Assembly: GCF_003971235.1 (NCBI RefSeq)
Contig: NZ_CP034661.1
Location: forward strand, 930,001 to 994,000
Length of the DNA stretch: 64,000 nt
Direction: 5' to 3'
Source: Chryseobacterium aureum
GTDB taxonomy: Bacteria; Bacteroidota; Bacteroidia; Flavobacteriales; Weeksellaceae
The notes under the pieces were generated by a model that saw only the letters and a list, made by a program, of their open reading frames with translations, ran no database searches and was not told the DNA's origin. Positions 26,504 to 35,621 of the stretch are shown here, piece after piece; within the stretch, counting starts at the first letter, position 1, and the number at the start of each line of letters is the position of its first letter. The position numbers were made by a program, and so were the translations under genes.

Positions 26504-26845
26504 ATGAACAATTACGAAACTGTTTTCATTTTAACTCCCGTTCTATCTGAGGCACAGGTAGAGGAAGCAGTGAACAAGTATGTAGATCTAATCAAAGAAA
26601 AGAACTGCGAAATCGTTGCTAAAGAAAACTGGGGATTAAAAAAATTAGCTTACCCAATTCAATTGAAAAAGAATGGGTTCTATACTTTAATCGAATTTAA
26701 AGGAGAAGGTACTGTAGTTGCTGATTTAGAATTAGCATTTAAGCGTGACGAAAGAGTAATCCGTTACCTTACTACAAAACTTGACAAGCACGCTGTAGAG
26801 TACGCTGTAACAAGAAGAGCTAAAGTAAAAGCAGCTAAAGCTTAA
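26504..26845 (+). CDS. rpsF: 30S ribosomal protein bS6
   Basis: 113 aa from the ATG at 26504. [22 protein letters not shown], then [26 protein letters not shown] and [12 protein letters not shown] are standard for bS6, which pairs with bS18 in the small subunit platform. The frame opens 36 bases earlier, but that part overlaps the -7 element and is not translated. First gene of the operon. Confidence 0.97.
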   Translation: MNNYETVFILTPVLSEAQVEEAVNKYVDLIKEKNCEIVAKENWGLKKLAYPIQLKKNGFYTLIEFKGEGTVVADLELAFKRDERVIRYLTTKLDKHAVEYAVTRRAKVKAAKA

Positions 26846-26877
26846 TTATTAACCCTATTTTTTAAAAAAGACAAGAC

Positions 26878-27180
26878 ATGGCAATAGATGAAATGGCTAA
26901 ACAAGCCTCAGCAGGAGGAGAATCAGAAGTAAAATTCCTTACTCCACTTGATATCAATACAAAATCTGAAAAGAAATATTGTAGATTCAAAAAATACGGA
27001 ATTAAGCACGTTGACTATAAAGATGCTGATTTCTTATTACAATTTGTAAACGAACAAGGTAAAATCTTACCAAGAAGATACACCGGAACTTCTTTAAAAT
27101 ACCAAAGAAAAGTTTCTGCTGCTATCAAAAGAGCAAGACACCTTGCATTACTACCATACGTAGCTGACTTATTGAAATAA
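26878..27180 (+). CDS. rpsR: 30S ribosomal protein bS18
   Basis: 100 aa. [22 protein letters not shown], then [35 protein letters not shown] is diagnostic. The N-terminal 20 residues are an extension relative to Escherichia coli bS18. It follows rpsF by 32 bases. Confidence 0.97.
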   Translation: MAIDEMAKQASAGGESEVKFLTPLDINTKSEKKYCRFKKYGIKHVDYKDADFLLQFVNEQGKILPRRYTGTSLKYQRKVSAAIKRARHLALLPYVADLLK

Positions 27181-27195
27181 GACAAAAAAATAAAT

Positions 27196-27223
27196 AAAAG
27201 AAGAGGTCTCCCTCTTCTTTTGT
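27196..27223 (+). terminator. hairpin (possible attenuator) between rpsR and rplI
   Basis: AAAAGAAGAGG (27196-27206) and CCTCTTCTTTT (27211-27221) form a perfect 11-bp stem with a four-base loop, ending in TTTTG. It lies 15 bases after the rpsR stop. Together with the hairpin at 27251-27274 it could limit transcription into rplI. Confidence 0.65.
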
Positions 27224-27250
27224 TGCTGAATAAATCATTAATTCTAACTT

Positions 27251-27274
27251 GATTTTAGATACAAAACTAAAATC
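27251..27274 (+). promoter_or_regulatory. second hairpin in the rplI leader
   Basis: GATTTTAG (27251-27258) and CTAAAATC (27267-27274) make a perfect 8-bp stem, 18 bases before the rplI ATG. AT-rich, so modest stability. Confidence 0.45.
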
Positions 27275-27292
27275 TAAAAAAGGACAACAACA

Positions 27293-27793
27293 ATGGAAAT
27301 TATCCTAAAAAAAGACGTAGAAAACTTAGGACTTGAGTTTGATACAGTAAACGTAAAGCCAGGTTATGCTAGAAACTTCCTAATTCCTCAGGGAATTGCT
27401 CTTTTAGCTACTCCTAAAAACAAAGCTGCTTTAGAAGCTACATTAGAAGCTAGAAAAGAAGAAGAAGCTAAATTAATCGCTGCTGCTAACGCTGTAGTTG
27501 AGCAATTGAAGAAAACTTCTATCACAATCCCTGCAAAAGTAGGTGCTGGTGACAAATTATTCGGATCTATCAACAATGCTGACCTATCTGCTGCTTTAGA
27601 AAAAGCTGGTGTTTCTGTAGAGAAAAAATACATCAAAATTCCTGGTAACACGATCAAGAGAACTGGTAAATTCGCAGCTCTTATCAGACTTCACAGAAAT
27701 GTTGAGTACAACTACGAGTTTGATATCGTATCTGATGCTCCAGTAGAAGCTGCTGCTCCTAAAAAAGAAGAAGCTAAAACTGAAGAAGCTTAA
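27293..27793 (+). CDS. rplI: 50S ribosomal protein bL9
   Basis: 166 aa. N-terminus MEIILKKDVENLGLEFDTV and VKPGYARNFLIPQGIA are the bL9 signature; a long connecting helix and a C-terminal domain follow, with an Ala/Glu/Lys-rich extension after residue 150. It lies 112 bases after rpsR, a gap with two hairpins, whereas rpsF and rpsR are close, so bL9 output may be tuned separately. Confidence 0.97.
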   Translation: MEIILKKDVENLGLEFDTVNVKPGYARNFLIPQGIALLATPKNKAALEATLEARKEEEAKLIAAANAVVEQLKKTSITIPAKVGAGDKLFGSINNADLSAALEKAGVSVEKKYIKIPGNTIKRTGKFAALIRLHRNVEYNYEFDIVSDAPVEAAAPKKEEAKTEEA

Positions 27794-27822
27794 TAAGCAA
27801 CTGAGAATTTCTCACAATACAG

Positions 27823-27853
27823 ACCACTTCAATTTATTGAGGTGGTTTTTTGT
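27823..27853 (+). terminator. terminator of the rpsF operon
   Basis: ACCACTTCAAT/ATTGAGGTGGT stem (one mismatch) followed by six T. Confidence 0.85.
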
Positions 27854-28095
27854 TTGTATGATATGGAATGTATAGATTCTTAACTACCCCGTCTTTTTGC
27901 TTAGCAAAAATCCACCCCTTCAGAGAAGGGGAATGTAGAAAATCTTAACTATTATTACTCGTTACATAAGCTTTTCTTCGCCTTATTTAGCTAAAAAGCA
28001 AAGTTATGCAGAGAAGTATTATCCGGTGTTATAAAACCCGCTGCCCCGTAACCCGAATCACGAAACTCAAACTCTCAAACTCTCAAACCCTCCAC
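27854..28095. other. intergenic stretch with a small hairpin and a short tandem repeat
   Basis: Between the convergent rplI and AraC genes. It has a CCCCTTC/GAAGGGG hairpin near 27913-27930 and, at about 28063-28092, an AAACTCTC-type tandem repeat (three near copies). The complement of the latter, GAGAGTTTGAGAG, resembles the G/T-rich block at 31424-31455. No gene is supported. Confidence 0.5.
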
Positions 28096-28902
28096 TCAGT
28101 ATTTATCCCCTCGCAGTTTCTGCTGATATTCTGTAGGGGCAATTCCAATTACCTTTTTGAAAATATTGCTGAAAGAAGACAGGCTGTTATACCCTACCAT
28201 CATCGCTATTTCATACATATTGTATTTTCCTTCCAGCATGAGTTCCAGAGAACGCGTTATTCTTAATGCCCGCAGAAAACGAACGTAATTCATGCCCAGA
28301 ATCTCTTTGAATTTCCTTGAAAGCGTTCTAGTACTCATTCCGAACTCTTTTGCGGTAGATTCAATCGTAAGAGGCTTTTCAAGATTAGCATGAATATACC
28401 GTGCTATCTTCAGCAAAGTATCATCTTTGGGAAAAGGATGCTGTATCGGAAAAGCGAGATGTTTGTGTTCCTTTTCCTGTAAAACGCCTTTAAGAGCTTT
28501 AAGAAAATAATACCTGGAATGGTCATTTATTGTGATTTTCCCATCCCAGTCTTTAGTATATAAAATCATCTCCCGAAGCAGATTATTAACAGAATAAATA
28601 TCGATTTCATCAAAAAAGCCACTTTCATTTTTTTCTTTCTTAAAATAAAAATTGTATAAATCTACTTTAGGACTTGTAGAAAAAATGTAATGAGGGGTTC
28701 CGGCGGGAATCCACATAAAGCATCTTGCAGGAAGATACCAATGCCTTTGATCTGTAAAAACATGCACAATACCTCCTTCTGCATAGACCAACTGTGCAGA
28801 ACTGTGATAATGAATCTCCGTCTTTATATTACCCGTGAGGACGTGATACACATAAAACTCGGCATCGTCTTCTTCTACGGCTTTAAAATGGCTGTCATTC
28901 AT
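28096..28902 (-). CDS. AraC family transcriptional regulator
   Basis: 268 aa from the ATG at 28902 (a TTG 36 bases upstream is also open). The N-terminal half is a cupin-like sensing domain (YHVLTGNIKTEIHYHSSAQLVYAEGGIVHVF). The C-terminal two helix-turn-helices are clear: AKEFGMSTRTLSRKFKEILG and YEIAMMVGYNSLSSFSNIFKKVIGIAPTEYQQKL. It is divergent from the tolC-hlyD-MFS genes, with about 135 bases between the starts, so it probably controls that efflux set in response to a small molecule; the ligand is unknown. Confidence 0.92.
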   Translation of the reverse strand: MNDSHFKAVEEDDAEFYVYHVLTGNIKTEIHYHSSAQLVYAEGGIVHVFTDQRHWYLPARCFMWIPAGTPHYIFSTSPKVDLYNFYFKKEKNESGFFDEIDIYSVNNLLREMILYTKDWDGKITINDHSRYYFLKALKGVLQEKEHKHLAFPIQHPFPKDDTLLKIARYIHANLEKPLTIESTAKEFGMSTRTLSRKFKEILGMNYVRFLRALRITRSLELMLEGKYNMYEIAMMVGYNSLSSFSNIFKKVIGIAPTEYQQKLRGDKY

Positions 28903-28989
28903 TACATAAAGATAAGAAGAATTTTTAAAATGGCGCAAATGAGCAAATCTTTTTCTGATTTCACAAATCGGGTACTATGCATACCGCCG

Positions 28990-28997
28990 TACCTTTG
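28990..28997 (+). promoter_or_regulatory. -7 promoter element of the tolC-like operon
   Basis: TACCTTTG, 41 bases before the ATG at 29039, in the divergent AraC/tolC region where regulator sites would be expected. Confidence 0.55.
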
Positions 28998-29038
28998 CTG
29001 CATCAAAATCATTTTAGCAAAAATCCTTTAATTAATTT

Positions 29039-30373
29039 ATGAATATCATATTGAACGCATGCCGGTATCTGTGCATGGCGTTGTGCTTAGTATTGAGCAG
29101 CTTTTTACAGTCACAGATGATAGATTACCAGCATCTCAGCTTACAGCAAGCCGTAGAGATTGGTCTGAAAAACAACAAAAACATACAGATCAGTCATCTG
29201 AAACAGGAAATGTCCGTTACCAAAGAGAAAGATCTCAAAATGGAAAAACTTCCGGACATTGAATTTCATACCAGCTACAACCAGGTAACAAACCTTTTTC
29301 AGCATCAGAATGGCGTTTTTAATAAAGCCACCAAATATGACATAATCAACGGAATGTATGACTTTACTTTATCTGCCTCTATTCCTGTCTATATGGGAGG
29401 AAGGATTAAAAATACAGAGAAGAAAGCAGCCATTGATACGGAAATTTCAGCTTTAAGAACCCATCTGGACGAGAGACAGCTTAAAATGTCTATTATTACT
29501 GCTTTTCTTCAGATCCATCATTTAAAAGAACAACAGCGCCTTATCAGTGATAAAATGAAGGAAGATTCTGTCAATATCAAGCAGGTAAAGGCTCTGAAGG
29601 CTAATGGTGTGGTAACTGTAAACGAAGTTTTAAGAACGTCATTACAGCTTTCCAACCATAAAATGAGCTGGACGGAACTGGATAATGATATTCAGATTGC
29701 AGAGCATAAGCTTAAAACCATTCTTTCTCTTCCGGAAAATCAGGAAATGCATGCGAATACGGAAGACCTTATTTCAGATAATGCTTCAATTCCTTATTTG
29801 GATGAACTGACGGAGACCGCTCTAAACAAGAATGAATCGGTAGAAATCACCCATAAGAATCTTTCCCTGAAAGAATTGGATCAAAAAATAACCAAAGCGA
29901 ATTATTTACCCAAAATTACCGCTGGCGGAGAATATTTTATGAAATATCCGAATATGATGTTCTTTCCTCCTGAACCTTATGCATACCGCCTGGGAATGAT
30001 AGGGGTAAATCTTACCTATCCCATCGGAAATCTGTACAAAAACAAATATAAAATGCAGGAAGCAAAGGAAAATATTGATCTTGCCAGGCTTCAGATAGAG
30101 GAAAACAAAGAAAATCTGAGACATGATGTATACGAAGCCTACAAAAAGTTTGAAGAAACAGACCAGAAAGTAAAAATTGCTGAAGAAGCCATTAATCAGG
30201 CCAAGGAAAACTATCGTATCGTGAGAACAAAGTACGCCAACAAGCTAAGTCTTATCACTGAACTGATTGATGCTGACAATGCTTATCTGGAAGCTGAATC
30301 TAATCTTATTTCCGTAAAAATTAACAGACAACTTAAATATTACCAACTCCAATATACGATTGGAAACTTATAA
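29039..30373 (+). CDS. TolC family outer-membrane efflux protein
   Basis: 444 aa. N-terminal hydrophobic export signal (about residues 8-25), then YQHLSLQQAVEIGLKNNKNIQISHLKQE, which opens the usual TolC coiled-coil domain; a second repeat begins with LDELTETALNKNESVEITHKNL (about 260). Long helices and YPIGNLYKNKYKMQEAKENIDLARLQIEENKENL near the C-terminus complete the pattern. It forms the outer-membrane duct of a tripartite pump with the HlyD and MFS proteins next to it; 5 bases separate it from hlyD. Confidence 0.92.
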   Translation: MNIILNACRYLCMALCLVLSSFLQSQMIDYQHLSLQQAVEIGLKNNKNIQISHLKQEMSVTKEKDLKMEKLPDIEFHTSYNQVTNLFQHQNGVFNKATKYDIINGMYDFTLSASIPVYMGGRIKNTEKKAAIDTEISALRTHLDERQLKMSIITAFLQIHHLKEQQRLISDKMKEDSVNIKQVKALKANGVVTVNEVLRTSLQLSNHKMSWTELDNDIQIAEHKLKTILSLPENQEMHANTEDLISDNASIPYLDELTETALNKNESVEITHKNLSLKELDQKITKANYLPKITAGGEYFMKYPNMMFFPPEPYAYRLGMIGVNLTYPIGNLYKNKYKMQEAKENIDLARLQIEENKENLRHDVYEAYKKFEETDQKVKIAEEAINQAKENYRIVRTKYANKLSLITELIDADNAYLEAESNLISVKINRQLKYYQLQYTIGNL

Positions 30374-30378
30374 AAACT

Positions 30379-31425
30379 ATGGCACAGAAACAATTGACAC
30401 AAAAGGAAAAAAGAATCAACAAGTCCATTACTTTACTGGCCTGGATCCTGATCATCAGTGGAATTACAGGAATGGTCAGCTTTTATCTTTTTTCAAGAAA
30501 AAATGTGACTACGAATGATGCACAGATTGAGCAATATATAACCCCTGTATCCAGCAAGGTTTCGGGATTTATTAAAACAATACGCTTTAACGAAAATCAG
30601 TTGGTACATAAAGGCGACACTCTAATTGTTATAGACAACAGGGAGTTTGTGAATCAGGTCCATATGGCAGAGGCAAATCTTCATGCCAATACAGCAACCA
30701 TCAGCACCATTGAAAGCGGAGTGAGCACCAGAGAAAGTGATACGAAAATCATTGATGCTAAAATTGCTTCCGCAAAAATTGATATATGGAAAACAGAACA
30801 GGATTTTAAAAGATATAAAAATCTGCTGGCCGAAGATGCTGCTACAGAACAGGAATTTGAAAATGTAAAAGCTTCTTATGAGCAGTCAAAAGCTAATCTT
30901 TTGGCACTGGAACAGCAGAAAAATTCAGTAAGAGCCGGGGCTAACGAACAGCAGACTAAAGTGGCACCCGTGAAAAGCCAGATCCGGCAGAGCTCAGCGA
31001 ATCTTAATAATGCGAAACTTTATCTTTCCTATACAGTTATTACCGCTCCCTATGACGGATGGGTAGGAAAAAAGACGATTCAGGAGGGACAGCTGATTAA
31101 AGAAGGACAGGCCCTGGTTCAGATTGTCAGCAAAGAAAAATGGATCATTGCTAATTATAAAGAAACACAGCTTGGGCAGATTGACCAGAGCAAGGAAGTA
31201 ATTATTACTGCGGATGCTTATCCCGATGTTGAGTTTAAAGGGAAAATACTCTCTGTTTCTCCCGCTTCAGGATCTCAGTTTTCCTTAGTTAAACCAGATA
31301 ATGCAACGGGAAACTTTGTCAAAATTGAACAGAGATTTCCAGTGAAAATAATTCTAGACAACAATAAAAACAACGAAAAACTGCTTTCCGGAATGAATGT
31401 TCTGGTGAGCGCAAAGAAGATATGA
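30379..31425 (+). CDS. HlyD/EmrA family membrane-fusion protein
   Basis: 348 aa. One N-terminal membrane helix (about residues 17-38), the EmrA-like TTNDAQIEQYITPVSSKVSGFIKTI block, a lipoyl-like half (VHKGDTLIVIDNREF), a long coiled-coil hairpin, and the second half with NAKLYLSYTVITAPYDGWVGKKTIQEGQLI. It is the periplasmic adaptor linking the MFS pump and TolC. Confidence 0.92.
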   Translation: MAQKQLTQKEKRINKSITLLAWILIISGITGMVSFYLFSRKNVTTNDAQIEQYITPVSSKVSGFIKTIRFNENQLVHKGDTLIVIDNREFVNQVHMAEANLHANTATISTIESGVSTRESDTKIIDAKIASAKIDIWKTEQDFKRYKNLLAEDAATEQEFENVKASYEQSKANLLALEQQKNSVRAGANEQQTKVAPVKSQIRQSSANLNNAKLYLSYTVITAPYDGWVGKKTIQEGQLIKEGQALVQIVSKEKWIIANYKETQLGQIDQSKEVIITADAYPDVEFKGKILSVSPASGSQFSLVKPDNATGNFVKIEQRFPVKIILDNNKNNEKLLSGMNVLVSAKKI

Positions 31426-31657
31426 GTTTGAGGGTTGGAGGGTTTTAGGGTTTTAGAGTATAAAAATATCCGGCTTTATTATCATTTTCAAATTCTTCCA
31501 TTTTCAAATTTTCAAATTAAATTATTTTTTTAGCGAAAAGGCAAACTGCAAAATAGCGAATCTGCCAATTTTTTCTTAAAGCATATTGGCCATTTTACCT
31601 TTACTTGTTTACACCTTTGCCCCTTTGTCTTTTCGCATTTTGTTCTTCATAAAAATT
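31426..31657. other. spacer before the MFS gene with a G/T-rich repeat
   Basis: At about 31424-31455 there is a TTTGAGGGTTGGAGGGTTTTAGGG-like low-complexity block. The rest is AT-rich. The 232-base gap is large for genes expected to act together, so the MFS gene may have its own promoter, not clearly seen. Confidence 0.45.
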
Positions 31658-33220
31658 ATGCAGCATAATACAGTTTATCATCAATGGGTACCACAATGGC
31701 TGAAACTGCCAATTTTGATATTGGCACTGTTTCCCCACCTGATGTTGTTGTCGCTTTTACATTCAAACAGCGCCTTCACCTCTTCTTTTATGGATGTAGA
31801 TTCAGATGACATCCAGTATTTAATGATTTTGATGTATGGGACATTTGTGGTTACCCTTTTAGTCTTACAAAGATTTATGGCTTATTTCAGCGTCAAATAT
31901 TATGTGCTGCTGATGGCTTCCGTTTCCGTCATTATCCTTTATGTTTTATCAGTCACTCATGATTACCATGTTATCCTGGTGATCCGGTTTCTGGAGGGAA
32001 TTTTCGGGTTGCTGGAAGGCGCTATTTTCCTTCCTTTAATTATTGCTGAGCTAAAAACAAGACATGCCAAGGTTCTGGCGTATCTCTTCATGTACACCAT
32101 TATGCTGACGGGAGGAACCATCACCACTTCCCTGTTGAAATCAAGCATTGAAAACTATGACTTCCGGCATATGATCCTGATGATGGCTTACTTTCATGTA
32201 TTTGTCCTGATTATTGGCATTGCCCTGTTCAACAGAAACAGATTTTTTCCCAAAAAACCTTTATACCAATTGGATATTACCAGCTGGTTTTTACTTTGGA
32301 TGTGTCTTCAGGCAGGCGGTTATGCCATTATTTACGGCAAAAGACTTATGTGGTTTGAATCTGATACCATCATTATGTGCCTGTTTGTATTTCTTCTTTC
32401 CGGAGGATTATTTATGCTTAAGCAGAGAAATTCCAAGAGACCGTTATTTCATTTTGAAGTGTTCAGTTCAAAAAATGTCATTGCAGGAATGATTCTGTTT
32501 TTCATCTTTTATCTGATCCGCTCCGGACTGAATAATGTCTACAGCATTATGGCTACCGTCTGGAAATGGCCGTGGGATTATATTGTAAACATCCAGTACT
32601 GGAATGTGGCAGGAACCCTTTTAGGAATTGTATTATCAGGAATCTGTCTTGTTCGTGGGATCTCTTCAAGGATTGTTTTCTTCACAGGATTTCTTTTACT
32701 GGCCATTGATTGTGCATGGTTCACCTATACTTTTTATCCTGATACTACCCTTTCTACGATCTGTCCGCCGTTATTTTTACAGGGAGTCGCTCAGGGATTA
32801 TTGTTTACTCCCCTTGTATTTTTTCTGATTTCAGGTACTCCGGAGGAATATGTATCCAATGCTACAGCGTTAGGAACTACAACCCGCTTCTGGACTACCG
32901 CTATAGGATATGCACTGATGCAGAACCTGATGCTATTTTTAACATTAAAACATTCTGATACACTCAGCGCCACCTTTACAGATACCAATCCTGTATTTTA
33001 CAGTCAGTGGAGCCAAATTTTCGGGGCTAATATTTCGAAACTCTCAGTTAATGATTCTTTATCTATGACAGCAGGCGCTTTTAAAGCTAAAATAACAGCG
33101 CAGTCTATCCTTCTTTCCAATATGGAAATATTTACGGGACTTTTCTGGCTGGCACTTATTACAGCAATTGGCCTGCTCCTCTACCATCCTGTAAAAATAG
33201 CTGTAAGAAACATCATGTAG
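31658..33220 (+). CDS. MFS transporter, EmrB/DHA2-like drug efflux permease
   Basis: 520 aa from the ATG at 31658 (upstream in-frame TTG at 31586 is unlikely). About 14 hydrophobic segments, starting with LPILILALFPHLMLLSLLHS, ILMYGTFVVTLLVLQRF and YYVLLMASVSVIILYVL. VIRFLEGIFGLLEGAIFLPLI resembles the conserved motif region of helix 4/5 of DHA2 pumps. With TolC and HlyD it makes a tripartite exporter of small molecules across both membranes. Substrate unknown. Confidence 0.88.
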   Translation: MQHNTVYHQWVPQWLKLPILILALFPHLMLLSLLHSNSAFTSSFMDVDSDDIQYLMILMYGTFVVTLLVLQRFMAYFSVKYYVLLMASVSVIILYVLSVTHDYHVILVIRFLEGIFGLLEGAIFLPLIIAELKTRHAKVLAYLFMYTIMLTGGTITTSLLKSSIENYDFRHMILMMAYFHVFVLIIGIALFNRNRFFPKKPLYQLDITSWFLLWMCLQAGGYAIIYGKRLMWFESDTIIMCLFVFLLSGGLFMLKQRNSKRPLFHFEVFSSKNVIAGMILFFIFYLIRSGLNNVYSIMATVWKWPWDYIVNIQYWNVAGTLLGIVLSGICLVRGISSRIVFFTGFLLLAIDCAWFTYTFYPDTTLSTICPPLFLQGVAQGLLFTPLVFFLISGTPEEYVSNATALGTTTRFWTTAIGYALMQNLMLFLTLKHSDTLSATFTDTNPVFYSQWSQIFGANISKLSVNDSLSMTAGAFKAKITAQSILLSNMEIFTGLFWLALITAIGLLLYHPVKIAVRNIM

Positions 33221-33222
33221 CA

Positions 33223-33732
33223 TTATTCCCCCCAAAAAGACCACACCGTTCCGTTGAAAAAAGCAAGCTGTTTTTTTTGGGTATCATAAACCATCATTCC
33301 GGCGGCAGGAGCAATAATATTGAGATGGGGAGAAGCTACTTTGGGTAAAACCATGGCCTTAGTGCTGTCTTCAAGGACCAGAATTCCGTTTACAGACGAA
33401 GGGGTTCCTATGGAAACTTTTGCGTTGATATTATTGGGTAAATTATCCTGCAGACTTGTATCAGCAGAGCCCGTGGCATCTACGGAGAGGTCTTTCCAAA
33501 GGTTGTTCTGATAGACTTTTACCTTTCTATCTGAGGTATCAAATACCAATGTCCCGTTCACCACATTCTGAATTCCTGAGGTATCTGCTACCCAAGGGAG
33601 AACGAGACCGCGGTTTTCGTTTCCAAATTCAACGGATGATGATGCGGATTCTAATGTTGTTTTTCCCAAAGCAATCTGAGCATCACAGCTTCCGGAAACT
33701 GCTATTATAAGGATTAAAGCTATTTTTTTCAT
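33223..33732 (-). CDS. small secreted protein with two 'xVYxT..K..x..x..W' repeats
   Basis: 169 aa. Signal sequence MKKIALILIIAVSGSC with a Cys at residue 16 followed by DAQ, so either a lipoprotein or signal-peptidase-I cleavage after DAQ. Two copies of a module occur: GLVLPWV...GTLVFDTSDRKVKVYQNNLWKDL (about residues 43-82) and AMVLPKV...GMMVYDTQKKQLAFFNGTVWSFW (about 128-168). The same module ends the upstream neighbour (33751-35430). Such modules are common in secreted Bacteroidota proteins of unknown role. It is downstream of the bigger gene with an 18-base gap, likely one operon. Confidence 0.75.
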   Translation of the reverse strand: MKKIALILIIAVSGSCDAQIALGKTTLESASSSVEFGNENRGLVLPWVADTSGIQNVVNGTLVFDTSDRKVKVYQNNLWKDLSVDATGSADTSLQDNLPNNINAKVSIGTPSSVNGILVLEDSTKAMVLPKVASPHLNIIAPAAGMMVYDTQKKQLAFFNGTVWSFWGE

Positions 33733-33750
33733 AAGTATTCAGATTTTCGG

Positions 33751-35430
33751 TTAATCCGGGCAGGTTTGGGTATTAAAGCACTTCCAGCCTGAGGCAGTCC
33801 CATCAATATTGACCTGCAGGCAGTTTTGCGTTGTATTATAAACAATCATTCCTTCTTTAAGATCAGCCTGAGGAATTGCCGCCAGCTGAGCATCCGTAAG
33901 CCTGTTAAGAACAAACCCTTTATTCTTCGACTCCAATACAATCCATGCTCCTTTTCTTATCCCAGGCCAGTTGTTTCCACCGCTATCTGCCCTGCTCAAT
34001 GATGTGATTCCAAAATTTGCAGAAAGTACTGTTCCTGAAGTGACAGCGGGTTTATAACATGGTACAACCCCTTGGAGCGTAACCGTAACTGTTGCTGTAT
34101 CACAGTTTGACGGAGAAGCAGTCTGACAAATCTGATACACCAACGTGTAAGTTCCCGGAGGTGTTCCCGAAGCCGCAAGAATATGTCCATCAGCCGTATT
34201 CAGTGATATATTGGGGTTTGAGGTGGATACCTGAGATAAAATGACATTGGAAAGGGTTGCCTGTGCTCCGCCATACGTTTCAAAATCGTTATCCAAAACA
34301 ATTCCTGCAGAAGATCCTCCGGCCACAATAGTATAAGCATCATTTACTGCCATGGGTGGCAGATCTCCGTTAATCGCAGGACAAAATCCAGGATTGATGA
34401 TCAACGGCGCACTACAGCTGCTGGTAGAAGCACAGTCATAGGTAACATTCGACAGGAAACTCGGATTACTGTTCATAAACACGGTACTTTGGTCAGATAC
34501 ACCTGTAGTCCTTCTGAAATCGAGATTGGGGCCAATCACCACATTTCCTGTCTGAATTGCGTTCTGCAATACAACATATCCTTTTTTTGCAGAAGAAGAC
34601 GGTCCCTGAATAGGTGCATTGCCTCCCTGAAACTGATTCAGTGCCAATTCTCCCTCATTATAGATAACGGCATCAGCAGGCGCATTATTCATATTTCCAG
34701 TGGAGGTAAAAAGTCCGAAATTATAAATTTCACTACTGCTTCCTGATAAATTAATATCTCCTCCTACTGTAAAAAAACCTGTATTGATTATTTTACCTCC
34801 ATTGATATTAAATCCGTTTTGTGAAACAATAGTACCACAATTCACGTATACGCTCTGTTCGGTATTTCCATAATTCCCGCTGAGTAATATCAGCCCGCCC
34901 CCTTCATTTTTGAACAGGGTAGTTGCAGAGCTGCTCATATTGAGGTTTCCGTTAATATTCAGATTTCCGTAATTATCAATCGTATTGGAGGTATTATCAC
35001 CTAACTGTAAAACACCGAGATCTATAGTACCCTCATTAACAATTGTATTGATCTGGCCATTCATCGTCAGATTTCCGTTTCCTCCTCCTACTGCTATATT
35101 TCCTGTATTGTAAACATGTATATCAAGATCAGCAATACTTGTCAGCGCCTGGTTAAAATTAAGGGTTCCGTGTACTTCAAAGCTCAGCGGAGCGTTGGTA
35201 ACCCCGCTTATGTTATTCTGAAACTGCACGGTAACACCAGAAGCTATACAAATCTTAGAATTTATCCCAAAAGTAGGATTGCTGAAAGTCATATCCGAAG
35301 TAAAGCACACCGTAGTATTATCCGGAAAATGATAATCAGGATCTGCAGGGTCTTGAATGCCGCAGCCCGTACATTGTGCATAACTGAAATAACAAAAAAA
35401 TAAAGGGAACAGACAGAACAATTTTTTCAT
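33751..35430 (-). CDS. large secreted protein with beta-helix-like repeats
   Basis: 559 aa from the ATG at 35430. Signal peptide MKKLFCLFPLFFCYFSYAQ. Residues about 60-330 consist of short Asn/Gly-rich repeating units (NYGNLNINGNLNM, INTGFFTVGGDINLSG, NEGELALNQF) that fit a right-handed beta-helix or similar stacked fold. An Ig-like region follows (about 360-455: PPMAVNDAYTIVAGGSSAGIVLDND...GTYTLVYQICQT). The C-terminus is the module GMIVYNTTQNCLQVNIDGT...W. Cysteine pairs near the start (CTGCG) suggest disulfides. No C-terminal type IX sorting domain recognised. Possibly an adhesin or surface layer component; function unknown. Confidence 0.75.
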   Translation of the reverse strand: MKKLFCLFPLFFCYFSYAQCTGCGIQDPADPDYHFPDNTTVCFTSDMTFSNPTFGINSKICIASGVTVQFQNNISGVTNAPLSFEVHGTLNFNQALTSIADLDIHVYNTGNIAVGGGNGNLTMNGQINTIVNEGTIDLGVLQLGDNTSNTIDNYGNLNINGNLNMSSSATTLFKNEGGGLILLSGNYGNTEQSVYVNCGTIVSQNGFNINGGKIINTGFFTVGGDINLSGSSSEIYNFGLFTSTGNMNNAPADAVIYNEGELALNQFQGGNAPIQGPSSSAKKGYVVLQNAIQTGNVVIGPNLDFRRTTGVSDQSTVFMNSNPSFLSNVTYDCASTSSCSAPLIINPGFCPAINGDLPPMAVNDAYTIVAGGSSAGIVLDNDFETYGGAQATLSNVILSQVSTSNPNISLNTADGHILAASGTPPGTYTLVYQICQTASPSNCDTATVTVTLQGVVPCYKPAVTSGTVLSANFGITSLSRADSGGNNWPGIRKGAWIVLESKNKGFVLNRLTDAQLAAIPQADLKEGMIVYNTTQNCLQVNIDGTASGWKCFNTQTCPD

Positions 35431-35621
35431 TATCAAATTTTAAGTAAAATAAAACTACAATATTTTTTATCACTAACCAATGAATTTAATAAAATTTGAT
35501 ATTCTATTCATTAAAATATAATTATATCTAATTTTTAATTAAATTAATATTTCATTATTATTAATAATTTTCCAGTCAATATGATTCAGAAAATATGAAC
35601 GTTTAATATAAAAGCCACCCC

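Noticed and set aside
28006-28266. Plus-strand ORF over the araC end
   Set aside because: Antisense to the conserved HTH of the AraC regulator.
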